From Acestrorhynchus altus (taxonomy: Eukaryota > Chordata > Actinopteri > Characiformes > Acestrorhynchidae): 64,000 bases of DNA. The translations under genes and the position numbers were made by a program. Below, in pieces: positions 26,862 to 39,000 of the stretch. The stretch covers positions 16,147,058 to 16,211,057 of the forward strand of contig CM067515.1 of the NCBI GenBank assembly GCA_034509495.1, written 5' to 3'. Below the pieces are notes generated by a model that saw only the letters and a program-made list of their open reading frames with translations, did no database searches and was not told where the DNA came from. Numbering within the stretch: the stretch's first letter is position 1; every line of letters starts with the position of its first letter.

Positions 26862-29800
26862 AAATAAAAAAACAACCAACCACACACCACCTCTTTAATC
26901 TAGAACAAATAAATGCAGATATTCAGTAACTTTGGCACTGGTTATATTGCTTTTTATGATTGAGAGTCTGAATCTGCTGCCAGGAGGAAGATGGTCAAAA
27001 TCGATTCTAATATTAAAACTGCCAGGTGAACTTGGGTCGAGTGGAATCTGTGAAGGTGTGCATATTAGGCAGCAAGTGCACAGTCAGTTCTTGAATCAGA
27101 CTGGCTAGTCAACTGGGTAAGAACATCTCCAAAAATCAGGCAGGTCATGTGGAGTGTTATTGGTATGCAGTGGTCAGCACCTACCAAAAGAGTTCCTAGG
27201 ACAGACAACCAGTGAACCTGCAACCGGGTCATGAGCACCTAAGGCTCATTGATGCTTATGGAGGCCCCTTAAAGGATCTGCTGCTAGCGTCTTGGTGCCA
27301 GCTACCACAGGACACCTTCCGAGATTTTGTTGACACTAAGCCTCGATGGGTTGTTTTGGTTCACAGAGTATTACTCGGGTGGTTTTGGCTGATCAGTGTA
27401 CATTGAATTGTAGAATGCTCACTTCTTGGTTTTGCCTGAAATGTAGTGTAAACAGAAAATGGAGGGAAGAATCCCCATTTACACACCAGGACTGCTGTAT
27501 AAGTGTTCCAGAAAAGCTTGAATGTTTGTAGTAGTAAACGTGTTTGTGTTTGCAGGTAACCCGTCTATGTGACCTGTCTGTAGAAGGCGATTCTGTGACG
27601 TCGGTTGGCTGGTCAGAAAGGGTGAGCAGCAAGTGACCATGAGATTACGTTTATGAAGTTAACTTTGATTTTAGATGTCTGAAAATGAATTTCTCCTGAC
27701 TTGTGTTGTAGGGGAATCATGTGGCAGTGGGAACTCACAAAGGATTTGTACAGATCTGGGACGCGGCAGCTGGCAAGAAGCTATTTGCATTAGAAGGGCA
27801 CACAGCCAGAGTTGGTAAGATGTTCTGCAAGCTGCAAAGCACATCTGCTGAATGTTAAGTACTCATCTGGTTGCCAAAGTTTAAAAAAAAAAAAAAACAC
27901 ACACACCTCGTGCTTTACTGGAGGAGAAAACCTTAACTTTTAATAAAGGCCAATGTTTCTACTCTAACTGCTCATTTTTTCCAGCTCCACTTACCATACA
28001 GGAGCTCTCTGTAGTTCTTCTGTTTCTTTGTATCCTTTGTTAACCTCCTTTCACACTGTTCTTCAGTGGTCACTACCCTACAGGACCACCACTGAGCAGG
28101 TATTATGTGATTCCCAGGACTGCAGTGACACTGACATGCTGGTGGTGGGTCACTGTGCATTCACAGTTACATGTAAAATAGCATTTTCTTTCTATTTGAG
28201 TACACAACTTGTAGCCACAATTCAGCAAATTGAGAATTGCTGCTGGAGTGTTTAAACCCCTTATTGTCACTGCTGGACTAAGAATAGTCCACCAAACAGA
28301 AATGTCCAGCCAACAGCATCCTGCGTGCAGTATCCTAAAACGCAAACTGCTGCAACAGTTAAGCTTCTGTTTCTGACTTTACATCGATATGGTTGACTGG
28401 CTAGGTAGTATTGTCTAATTGAGTGAACAGTGAACGCACACATTGTTAAAAAAACACCACAAAAACCCAACCACCACAAAAACCCCACCACCACCACATC
28501 GTCACTCACTGCAGTGCTGACAATGAACCACCAGCCAAATAATATCTGCTCTGTGGTCAAATATTTCTAGCATTTTTGTTTAAATTTTGACGAGTATGGC
28601 GTATAGCTCATGAGAACCAGAACTGTTTTCATCTTCAGTTTAAATAAATTGCCATTTAAACAGTATAGATGTAGTTCAGCACATGTAACCACAATCATGG
28701 TGGGAAATTGTAGCCTGACCATTGTCCAGATGATTGACACCTTCCACAAAGAGAATGTGTCACAGAAGGACATTGTTCAAAATTGGATTTCTGATTTTCA
28801 TGATTTATAAGGCATACTGATCAAAAAAAATCTTTACTGTCTATTACTGTACGTTCATTATCGTGGCCTCTCCTCTTCCAGGTGCATTAGCATGGAATGC
28901 CGACCAGCTGTCCTCAGGTAGCCGGGATCGTATGATTTTGCAGAGAGATATTCGGACACCACCGCTGCAGTCAGAGCGCCGGCTGCAGGGCCACAGGCAG
29001 GAGGTGTGTGGACTCAAATGGAGCACCGACCATCAGCTGCTCGCCTCTGGAGGAAATGACAACAAGGTAATAAACCACCTCATAGCTGGGGCTGGAGAAT
29101 GCTGGCATTTTGGTTCTGTAAAATCACCCAATGTATGTCGAAAAGAGTATAACCAAACTAGTGTTTCTCAAAAACAGCCCTGGCGATTCAGTGGATTTCC
29201 TGATTCAAGTATTCAGCTCATTAACAGGCTGTTTCAGAATTGCAGAGGGTGTGGTAAAGCAGGGAATCTACTTTAATGTGCAGGACTGTGCTTGAGAAAC
29301 ACTGATCTTAACAGAGATTTGTGATTCAGTCGTTATTTTTGAATGGCATGATTAAACTCTCTGAACATTCTGTCTCTGTCAGCTGTTGGTGTGGAATCAC
29401 TCCAGTGTCCAGCCGGTCCAGCAGTACACAGAGCACCTGGCTGCAGTGAAGGCCATTGCTTGGTCCCCTCACCAGCATGGCCTGCTGGCGTCTGGCGGGG
29501 GCACAGCTGACCGCTGTATCCGTTTCTGGAACACACTCACAGCTCAACCATTGCAATGCATTGACACTGGCTCACAGGTGTGCAACCTGGCCTGGTCTAA
29601 ACACACCAACGAACTGGTAAGTGTGCAAAAATGCATACACCTCCTCAGACAATAGACATGTTCAATTCTGAAATACAAAATGAATGTGATTTTTGAGATT
29701 TTATAGGTTAAAATGATTGTAGGTCTACAGAATCAACATTATATTCAGTTTCCACACACTTTCGGCAGCTTCAGTCTTCTATAAAAAACAGAAGCAGTAA

Positions 29801-32200
29801 AAGACACAACCCAAGTAATTAAATCCAGTCATTTGAAGGTGGTTGGTGTAAAGCAGTGGTAGACAACTCCAGTCCTGGAGCGCCAGACTCCTGCACAGCT
29901 TTGTGCACCTAAACTACAAGTGTCTCAAGCACACCTAATTCAGCTTGCCTGTTAATTGCCAGGTTTAAGTGGTTTGCTTTTCTTGATCTTTTGGTGGTGA
30001 TTTGAGTTTAGTATTAATAGAACATTATTCTATTGAGCTTTTTGAGCTTGTTTGACCTGTCTGTTCTCTGCAATCACCTTCAGGTTAGCACACATGGTTA
30101 TTCTCAGAACCAGATCCTGGTGTGGAAGTACCCCTCCCTCACTCAGATAGCCAAACTAACTGGCCATTCGTACAGAGTGCTCTACCTGGTGAGTGTGTCT
30201 TTGCCAACTTTCATTGACCCTCGATTGTCTGTATTATAATGGTGGATCACATTTTAACCAAGGCAACTTGTGACAGCTACTTTACTTTCTACATATGTAA
30301 GTACCGTATTTTCCAGAATATAAGCCGCCCCTGCAAAGTTTTTTTTTAAAAAACCAGGAAAATAACACGTATAAGAAGAAAAAGCTGCACCTCATTATAA
30401 GCCACATGGTTTAAAGCGTGGGGAAAAAAAGTAGTGGCTTATAGTCTGGAAAATACGGTACTTTGTAAAGTGTGATTTTTCTGTTTGCCCATTCACTGGA
30501 TTTCATCACGTTTTGAGTGTCTAAATGTAGTTTTAACCACCATCTGAAGAAATCAAAGGAGTTAGCTGTGACTGTGATATGTTCTTGACAGTCAGGAACA
30601 TTGTCTAGTTTCATGCTTCCCCTTCAGTGGCGTGTTGATGCACCAAGCTATAAAGGGTCTTGAAACAGTGTTTGGATACTGCAGTTATAAATTCACTTCA
30701 ATATTGTAAATGGATTTTTTACTTGGAGCTTTCATTTCTTATTAGCCATTTTGGTCAAACCACCTTTTTAAATGGTGCTGAAATCTGCCTTTCCTCCAAA
30801 CATAGGCAATGTCTCCAGATGGGGAGGCCATTGTGACTGGAGCAGGTGATGAGACGCTGCGTTTCTGGAATGTATTTAGTAAAACACGATCAACAAAGGT
30901 AAGGTTTAAAAAATTACACAGCAATTTAATCTGTATGTGTTTACTAGAGGCAGAACGAGTCCACTGCTCAGTCCTATTCCTGGACATTTCAGGTCCAACA
31001 CATCTTGCTCTAATATTTAAAAGCACATGAAGGCCTTAATTATCTTGAGTTGTGTTAGATAATGGTCGACTCTGCTCACTGCAGGATGGTTAATCCGTAG
31101 GATGAGGGTTCATTCTTCATGCTTCTTAGAGGTAGAGCTCCATTCCTGTCCTTCCTATTGTATAGTATCCATAATCAGCAAAAAAGTGGCTGTATTGGGG
31201 AGAGAATCTGATCTAGTTCTGTCACAAATCTATCCTGAAATGTAGTAGTACTCAAACATCTGTGTTTGCCACCAAACAGTGCTTTTCACATATCAAACAT
31301 CAGTATTCGTCAGCAGTCAAACCGTCAAATCAGCTTTCTGCTCCAACAGTGTGTATTCTTTGTTAAGGTGGTCTATGACCATAAAGAGTTTAGCACCTAC
31401 CCTCATCTAACAGAGCTGATCCAGGTTATTAAGTCCTTCAGAGCCAGATGTGAAATTTCAAATCTTCTGGTTGATAGATTGAGATTCCAAACTGTCAATT
31501 CAATGACTGAATTGGATCCAATTAATTCATCTCTCCCTCCAATGTAATTCTCAGATTGATCTGAAGCCAATGCCTTATATTGCAGGAATGCCCACTTCTT
31601 GGTTCAAACTGTTCAAGATGTCAGATGTGCATTCATAAAATGTACAATAAATCATTTTACAACAGTGTAGATAATTGTGTGATGGAACTTCTTGTAAGGA
31701 AAAAAAAAGTTGCACCCAGAAGGAATCAATTAAATCCAATCAATGACTGCAAAAAGGTTGTTCTAGACTGTAGTGTAGTGAATCAGAATGGCTGCGTGTC
31801 ATCTTCTGTGATAAGTCTCACTTTTGTGTTGGTGGAAATGACCAACAAACCGTGGAGGCACTTTAAGATTAAGATCAATGTTTTGCTGTCAACTCACATC
31901 AAGAAAGCCTGTTGACATGGTTTGGTGTGCAAATTTTGCCCATATTGGTCTACATATATCAATTATTGTACCTGGTAACCCGTATCTTCCTTTAGAAAAG
32001 CACTGCAGTCCAACACTTCCTCCAGGGTGCAATGATTTTTGATTAGTGTAAATTAATCAAAACAATGCTGTCTCTCATATTTATAGATCATTGATTAATA
32101 ATCTGGACAGCTGTGTGCACCAAATACAATAACTGAAAAACTTTATCCTCTTTTCCAGGAATCTGTGTCTGTTTTAAACCTGTTCACTAGGATACGATAA
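23960..32200 (+). CDS. fzr1: FZR1/Cdh1, APC/C co-activator, 13 coding exons
   Basis: FZR1 recruits D-box and KEN-box substrates to the anaphase-promoting complex in late mitosis, G1 and quiescent cells. Exons: 23960-24028, 24285-24413, 24897-24960, 25057-25187, 26392-26474, 26583-26766, 27556-27621, 27712-27814, 28882-29066, 29383-29616, 30084-30188, 30806-30898 and 32159-32200. All are in phase, giving 495 residues. Visible motifs are the start MDQDYERRLLRQI, the C-box DRFIPSR (residues 47-53), several SP/TP sites in the N-terminal half, the segment SPRKPTRKISKIPFKVLDAP before the propeller, seven WD40 blades and the C-terminal Ile-Arg tail FTRIR that docks on the APC/C. The coding exon begins at 23918 after TGTGCACAG. 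The last exon starts directly with ESVSV, so the three residues VKW found at this junction in one human isoform are absent. Confidence 0.98.
24635..24705. repeat. (AC)n microsatellite
   Basis: About 71 bases of AC repeat in the FZR1 intron between the exons ending at 24413 and starting at 24897. Confidence 0.95.
26816..26857. repeat. Poly-T tract
   Basis: About 42 T residues 50 bases downstream of an FZR1 donor (exon ending 26766). Confidence 0.95.
27050..27420 (+). mobile_element. Internally deleted Tc1-like derivative
   Basis: The left part has CATATTAGGCAGCAAGTG and GTATGCAGTGGTCAGCACCT, then GTCATGAGCACCTAAGGCTC. The right part has CTTAAAGGATCTGCTGCTAG, GTCTTGGTGCCAGCTACCAC and GGTTTTGGCTGATCAGTGTA. 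In full elements of this kind the two parts flank the transposase core, which is missing here. It lies in the FZR1 intron before exon 27556-27621. A second deleted copy is at 21780-22010. Confidence 0.55.
27970..28562. repeat. Two inverted copies of one dispersed repeat
   Basis: The left part (about 27975-28150) reads on the minus strand GGTAAGTGGAGCTGG at its far end and CAGTGTCACTGCAG near its start. The right part (about 28225-28560) reads on the plus strand CACTGCTGGACTAAGAATAG, GACTTTACATCGATATGG and CACTGCAGTGCTGACAATGA. The segments at about 28075-28145 and 28487-28560 cover the same region of the repeat in opposite orientation. The structure lies in an FZR1 intron between exons 27712-27814 and 28882-29066. 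Confidence 0.55.
29850..29995 (+). repeat. Dispersed repeat fragment
   Basis: The phrases CAACTCCAGTCCTGGAGCGC and AAGCACACCTAATTCAGC belong to a repeat type frequent in fish introns. Weaker pieces with similar wording appear at about 29150-29310, 30940-31030 and 44960-45030. It lies in an FZR1 intron. Confidence 0.45.
30302..30460 (-). mobile_element. Palindromic MITE copy
   Basis: The ends are TACCGTATTTTCCAGAATAT and ATAGTCTGGAAAATACGGTA, so the terminal inverted repeats are nearly perfect over 20 bases. The interior has CCTCATTATAAGCCACATGG and is inverted relative to the copies at 16203-16354 and 36781-36949. It lies in an FZR1 intron. Confidence 0.8.
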
Positions 32201-32498
32201 TGGCATTGCTGTTCTAAAGGATTTCATCATAACATGCTCCTAATGGACTGCTTTTGGACAAAGCTTCATTTTTCTCTCCTGATGCAAGACATCTTAACTT
32301 TCTTTGTAAACCATTGGACTTCTGGATTCGCTGCTGCACTGCCATCTGTGTTTGTGTTATCTGTGTTTCATTTGTTTCGTTTCTGTACAGTTTAGTTCAT
32401 GTTTTTTTAATGTCACCATGAAGTGTCTAATGATGCAAGCCTTAAGTCAGAAGATACTGTAACCATGTTATTTAAGCAGGGTTTCGTTAGAAATGACT

Positions 32499-32504
32499 AT
32501 TAAA
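32499..32504 (+). terminator. Candidate FZR1 polyadenylation signal ATTAAA
   Basis: An ATTAAA lies about 300 bases past the FZR1 stop codon, and no AATAAA was noticed between them. The converging HAUS5 gene has candidate signals at 32647-32652 and 32768-32773 on the other strand, so the two 3' ends probably lie within about 300 bases. Confidence 0.4.
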
Positions 32505-32767
32505 CATGTCATTTAAAGTCATCCGAGTGCAGTATCTCAGTTGGCTATTTTGTATGGAGCTTAAAAGCTGACAAATTAGAATTTTGTACATTTCCAGTAA
32601 AAATTAGACAATACATTTGAAATATTTAATGGTGCAATCAAAAGCATTTATTGGGAGGACGACATCTTAAAGAAAATTATGACTCTACCTGGCAGGAAAT
32701 GCTGCCCTTTTTACTGGAGTTAGTGGAAAAATACAAAACACTCAAACAGAAATATGGCTTGGTTTCG

Positions 32768-32773
32768 TTTATT
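32768..32773 (-). terminator. Candidate HAUS5 polyadenylation signal
   Basis: It reads AATAAA on the minus strand about 310 bases beyond the HAUS5 stop. A second AATAAA is at 32647-32652. Either could end the transcript. Confidence 0.4.
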
Positions 32774-33084
32774 GAGTGAGTGCTTGTTTACTGCTATGCT
32801 CCATTAATGTCAAAGACAAAAGCCCAACCTCTCTTTAAAATAGCAGCTTTGCCAGAGAAAGAAAAATCTTAACTTTCACTAGGAATTCAATGTAGAGTTT
32901 TAGTCCAAGTCACTTTGGAGAATTTTTGTTGGTCCATTCATCAGGAACAAGGAGCAACAGCCAGATACAGACAAATTGTCAAAAGGTAAAAGTCAGCAAA
33001 ACCAGAAAAAAATGAAATGCTTCTGCCTAAGATGCACACAAGTAACTGCACGTTTCTATTAATCTACATTTCAAAAAGTACAAT

Positions 33085-36000
33085 TTAAAGCCCTTTTGTG
33101 GTCAGTTTCCATCGCTGCAGCCACTGCTGAAAAGTCAATCCCTCCTGTTGCATCTCTGGCAAAGCAAACTGACCAGGCTGCTCCCACCTGTACAGAAGAC
33201 ATGTTAAGATACTAGTTATAATACATCAAAAGTTTGATGTTAAAAGTAGAACATCATATGCATTGACTATCTTAATTCTGCACCACACACACCTCCCACC
33301 TCTAGTTCCATTAGTAGATTATGTAACAACTAGGCACAGTTGTATCTATTGTACTTTTTCCAAATTTGTTCGTTAATGGGCAAAGTGTCAGGCAGAAATG
33401 TGAACATGGCTTATAATGAAAGCTAGCACTGTATGACACCCAACTTTCTTTCAAACACTCAGATTTCTTTACTAAATGAAAAAATGCAAGAAGGATAGAT
33501 AAATGGGTGTGAAACCTGAGGCATCTCGCTGCAGGAAAGTTTTTTGTTTTTTTTGTTTTTTTTGGGCACAGTACACCTTCAGATTTTCATTCAAGAACAG
33601 ATGCTAAAACTGCTTCAGGGGGCTTTGTGGGTATTACATGTGTTTGTGGGTAATACATCTAAACAAGCCTTTTCAGCAATACGTGCAACCTAGTATCCAA
33701 ATGAATTCATTAGAAGAGTTGACCACAAACATTTGGATAGTACAGTATCAAAACACAGCATTCACACTCTAGCCTACAGTATATAGATGAAGCTAAGCTG
33801 TAAATAACCCTTTCTAAAATTGTTTGGTTTAGAAAGATATTAAAACCCCAAACAAATCTGTCATCAACCTAGAGCACTTTAGCCCCATTTACATATCTGT
33901 CTTAAAGCACAATAACAAAAACATGCTTGTAAACATTTCTTGAATTCTATGAAAAAAGGATACATTGAGAAATATAGTGTATAATTGGCTCTTTAAAAGC
34001 AGCATTATTAACACTTGAAGGTGGGTAGTGCAACTAAATTTTCCTCCAATACAAATCACAATGAGTGCCCTCTCATGCACAACTGTACACAGAAGCTGCA
34101 TCTGAACTTAAAGAAGTTCAGATGTCAACTTAAGCAGTAGAGTAATATTAGTGGATTTTACACAGCACTATTCTATGCAGCATTACACTGTTCTGAAGAG
34201 CGGATCTCATGCAGTTTCACTAAAGGTCCATTGTGGAGTAGTAACTGCAGTGAGAATGACCAAATGACAGTCTCCCTAACAGTGTAAAACTACATGACTG
34301 AAACTGCTATAGTGAAGTAATAATATGAATAATGCTTTCTTTAGCTTGCTTGCAACAAAAGGCAAATTAAGTAAGCTGTTTCGGTCTATTCAGTATAACT
34401 CAGTGGGCAGCATTTTCTCTTTCCTGTTCAGAAGGATGAATTAAACCAAGTTTAATGCATATTGCTCAGAGTCTTTCAAAAACAGAAAACTACCAGCCAT
34501 AAATAAATGAATAGGAAATAAATTCTCACCAGTGTGCAATGGCAGTAGTGATTTGGCTCCCATAGGCAAGGCCTTTAGTGCACTGATGTGTGAGCTCCTT
34601 CACACGAGGCAGTAGAGACTGCATCACCTCTGCATCTTCTGCTTTCACACGCTGCAGTAGGGCTGTGTCATGCAGATATACACACACAGGCAAGATGCAA
34701 AAGAAAGCATACCCAGACAAATGTACTCTTTGTGGGGGAAAATCGACTGTGCAGTGAGGAATGTGATTGACTCAATTCAGCAACAGAGCAGGGGTGTCTG
34801 ACTGATTTACACTGTATTTAAACAGTAATATGAACACACAGGAACTTTCACAATATTCTAATTTTCTGAGACGTACGTTTTCTAATATATATGTATAAAC
34901 ACATGCGTGTATGTACACGTGCACCAAAATTGTGATGCATGGATACTGTATTGAGCAAAAGCACAAGTCAGAACACAAGCGGTGAATATTAAGGTAATAT
35001 TTCAAATATATATGTAACATATTCCTTTTTCAGCACGAAGGGACAATGCATTCCAACCGAAATTAAACAGAAGCATGAACAATTAAATATAAATGTCATA
35101 TGTACAGATCTTAGTGATCAGCTCCACATCAGTTCTTCTTAACATGTACATGGAGTTCTGGGGTAAACTGCATTTTACTGATATATTGGATGGAGTGCCA
35201 TCATTCCAGAGAACACAGCTCCACAGTTCAGTGCTGGGGGGCTTTATAGCCCTCTCTATTCTGCGCCCCTTCACCTCAGGAATGTGTCCTTTGTACCCAA
35301 AGGCCTTTTTCACTAATAATTTAAAAGTAAGCTCTCTGATTGGTGAAGTGCACCATATTAGGGTTTTTTTTTTAACTCCAGTATATTGCTTTAACATGTT
35401 ACCCCCAGTTTTACCAATACAGCTCAATTCAACTTTGTCTTTTGAATGTACACTGCAGAAGCGTGTAGCCTGTGAAGCCAGTGCCAACTTTACCTGTCTG
35501 GTTTGGAGCAGGCAGCTGTTCTGTCCGTCTTTGTGTGTCTGCTAGTGAGTCCGAGAGCAGCTGCAAAAGTCGACGAAGGAATCGCAGCTCCAGCTTCTGA
35601 GACACAGTTTGTGAGCACAATTCATCTGGAGCCTAGAGAAGAGAGCGGGTGTGTTTGTTAAAAACTATTCTTTTTTTGCACGCACTTGCACACAGAACCA
35701 AAAACACCAGTAACAGGAAATTTAAACTTAAAATGCTATTCAAATACTCTAACCTACAAAATACAGTGATTTTATTCTAAATGTGCTGCAGTCCATCCAA
35801 TTAGACATGACTAATTATATTCTTACAGGAAATAAAACGTGTAGTTAAAGCCAACATTTTAAGTTTTAAGACCTCTCTGGTGGGAATGTGTAATTGTGTG
35901 TGCAGAAGACTCCTTGTAAGTGCAGGTTGTGATGTCTCCTTTCAGTGATGTGGTCTACTGGATTATTCTTTACCTCATCAGGAAAAACTGCAGCAGTGCA

Positions 36001-39000
36001 AAGGGCTGCTAATGCTAAAATAAACAGCTCATCTACAGTGTTTTATGGACTTGCCTAATTTTCCATACATGACACACGTTATGTGGCTTTCAAGGTGCCT
36101 TAAAGGCAGTTATGGACAAGCTGTTTGTTGCCAGATTAAGTCCAGCAGGCAAAAGGAATCATGTTACAGCCATAATGTGTGTTGCTTGGGCTACTGTGCC
36201 ATGCGCACACATGCTTGGCACAAATCAGGCAGTCCCCCAGACCCCTACCCAAGCCAATGTACAAACAAAAACTGTCCAAAACAGCCAGTGAGCTAAGTGA
36301 ATAATTTGCTATGCAGGTAGCTATCTAGATAGCAAGAACATGAGGGGGTAACAGTTACTTGCAAAAGGCTTCATTACTCAGGACCACACACAAGTACAGA
36401 CATTTTAAGACGTTTTAAGGAATAATATAGTAGACTTTACAGGGATGCTTGCACCAGCACACTCACACTTCGCATTACATCATTTTGATCCACATTCAGA
36501 AATACTATTGTATTCAACATAAATGCTACTTTAACCAGTGTCTTTAATCACCGGTGATATCCACAATATACTCAGATATTGTGCTTCGCTCATCTGAACA
36601 AATATTCTCCCAAACTTAGTAGAGCCAAGTCAATGGCTTATAATGTGATCACGATGTGCTGAAATAGTTTACCCACTTCTGTCCTCAACAAAAACTGACC
36701 AACTGGGTGAGAATGCCTGAGAAGTGGAATGTGGAATGGATGTGGTTAAAAAGCATTAACCCAAAAAAGTAAAGATGTATTACCGTATTTTCCAGACTAT
36801 AAGCCGCTACTTTTTTCCACGCTTTAAACCATGTGGCTTATAATGAGGTGCAGCTTTTTCTTCTTATATGTTATTTTCCAGGGTTTTGTTTTAAACTTTG
36901 CGGGTGCGGCTTATATTCCGGTGCGGCTTATAGTCTTGAAAACACGGTACTACCAATACAAGATGCCACACTGCTAATATGATGAAGTGGATTGAGGAAG
37001 CTCAGGTGACAGCGACATGGACAAACACCAGATGCACCAGACAGCTTTTGTGATGGTGCTGAGAAATGAACTGCAGAAATTATAGAAATACAGAGTGAGT
37101 GAGTGAGTGAGTGTATGTATAAAAGAGAGAGACTCACCATGTACATTGGTGTGGATAGACTGCAACGGACTGTTTGGAGGGCTGTAGAGTTTACTCGATA
37201 GAGGGAGAGCTGATCCACTGGTATTCTCTCACTACAAGATACAAAAGAAAGAAACTTTAAACGTAGCTACACAAGATGAGCTCCACTAAAAGTTATCAAT
37301 AACATTTACATAATTTTGGATCTATCTGTTCTTATTTTTTTCAACAATTACAACTGTACTGCACAGTACACTTTAACAGTCAGTGTTTAATGGCCAAAAT
37401 AGCATGTCTAAAATTAGTGTTAGTGACAATATAATGAATGAAGTATTTGTGCATTTGTGTATGCAGTGTGGTTTACCCATTTATGATTCTGCGATCCAGG
37501 GCAGCGAGAAACACTGAATTAAACTGCTTTCCCTCGTGGGACACAGAATTACGAAGTCCAGTAGCAGCACGAACCACACCCCCAAACTGTGGGCTGAGAA
37601 TCTCCTGCACAAACTGCCTTAACTAAGGGGAAAAAGTAAACGAAACAGTACAACACATGTAACATCTTCATCCCCCTCCTACACTTTGAAAACAAAGTGA
37701 TTCTTGAACTATGGAGAGCATCCAAAAGAACATGGAGATTCATCTTCTCTCTAAGATAAAAGCTAAAAGTGCTGTTTATCTGATGGGGGTCAGTGTTTGT
37801 GGTCTTTCAGCATTGTTGCTGTGGGTCTCATTATTTCTCTAACTCTCCTTCCTTATCTTCTCCAAAAATACCACCTCAAGAAAAAAAGGAAGGGAGTTCT
37901 CAGACTAATAAACAGCACTGCACTAGATTTAAAAAACATCAGGGTCATCTTTTAACATGTTCCCCAATTTCACAATTATGGCTTAATTCAGAGTGTGTAC
38001 TCAATCCAGCTGGGTGGGAGAAGATGTAAGTGTCTGCGGGGGAGTCAGAGAGCAGTCAAGGAAGGAAGCAACCATGACTAGGGTTGTAAGAAAATATTAA
38101 TATATCAAAGTATCACAATGTTTTGCAATATATTAATACAACATTGAAATTTAATTATTAGTTCACATGTAAAGATTGTTGGGCGGTCAGTGGTTTATTT
38201 TGTGTTGTGTTTAAATCAAAACCACTAGACAGCAGTGTTGTACACTGTCTTCAATACATAGCCCTGTTTGTGACATACTGATGCACTGTCCACTCTTAAC
38301 CATTCAGAACCTCTAACCAACTGAGTCTTGGCCAAACAAACAGCTTGAACCAAAGAAAAATACAGTGTCTGTTCATGAAAAATAATCATCTGTAATCAAC
38401 GTAAAATGCCTGATTAATTGCGGCACTTGCTTGTGGCCATATCACCCAGCACCAGTTTAAGCCAAGGTGCATTTCATGGTTACACTTCTGACATACAACC
38501 TCCTCATTGAAAATTAATAAAAGCACAGACTGGCTTTAAAACACAGACCACTAATCTGCATCGTCCTTTTTTAATCAGCAATAAAACGAGAAAATGACAA
38601 TTCATTAAAATTCAAAATGCAACCTCAGAATGAGAATGTGTAAGTTCAGTCTTCATGGTGGAGTTCCCTTCGATCAGAGTCCTTATATGTTCCTGTCGAA
38701 TATCCTGCACAGCACAAGACAAAACAGACAGCAATTAAGAATTATAAAACAGCTGTTCAGGTGCACAGTTCCAAAAAAATCTAGTGTTAGCATAAAGGCC
38801 AATAACCTAATATTTCTCCTACCCACAATACTGTAGAGTGTTGTACTAATTCCTTGTGAAAACCATTGTAAAGATGATCAGTGCAACATACCACAAGCTG
38901 CCTAAAGCCCATGATGCTTTGCCACTGTGCCTGGAGGCTCCTCAGGGCCTCCTGTCTCTCTCGGCTCTGTAGCTGCAGCTGAGCACACTGCTCCCTTATG

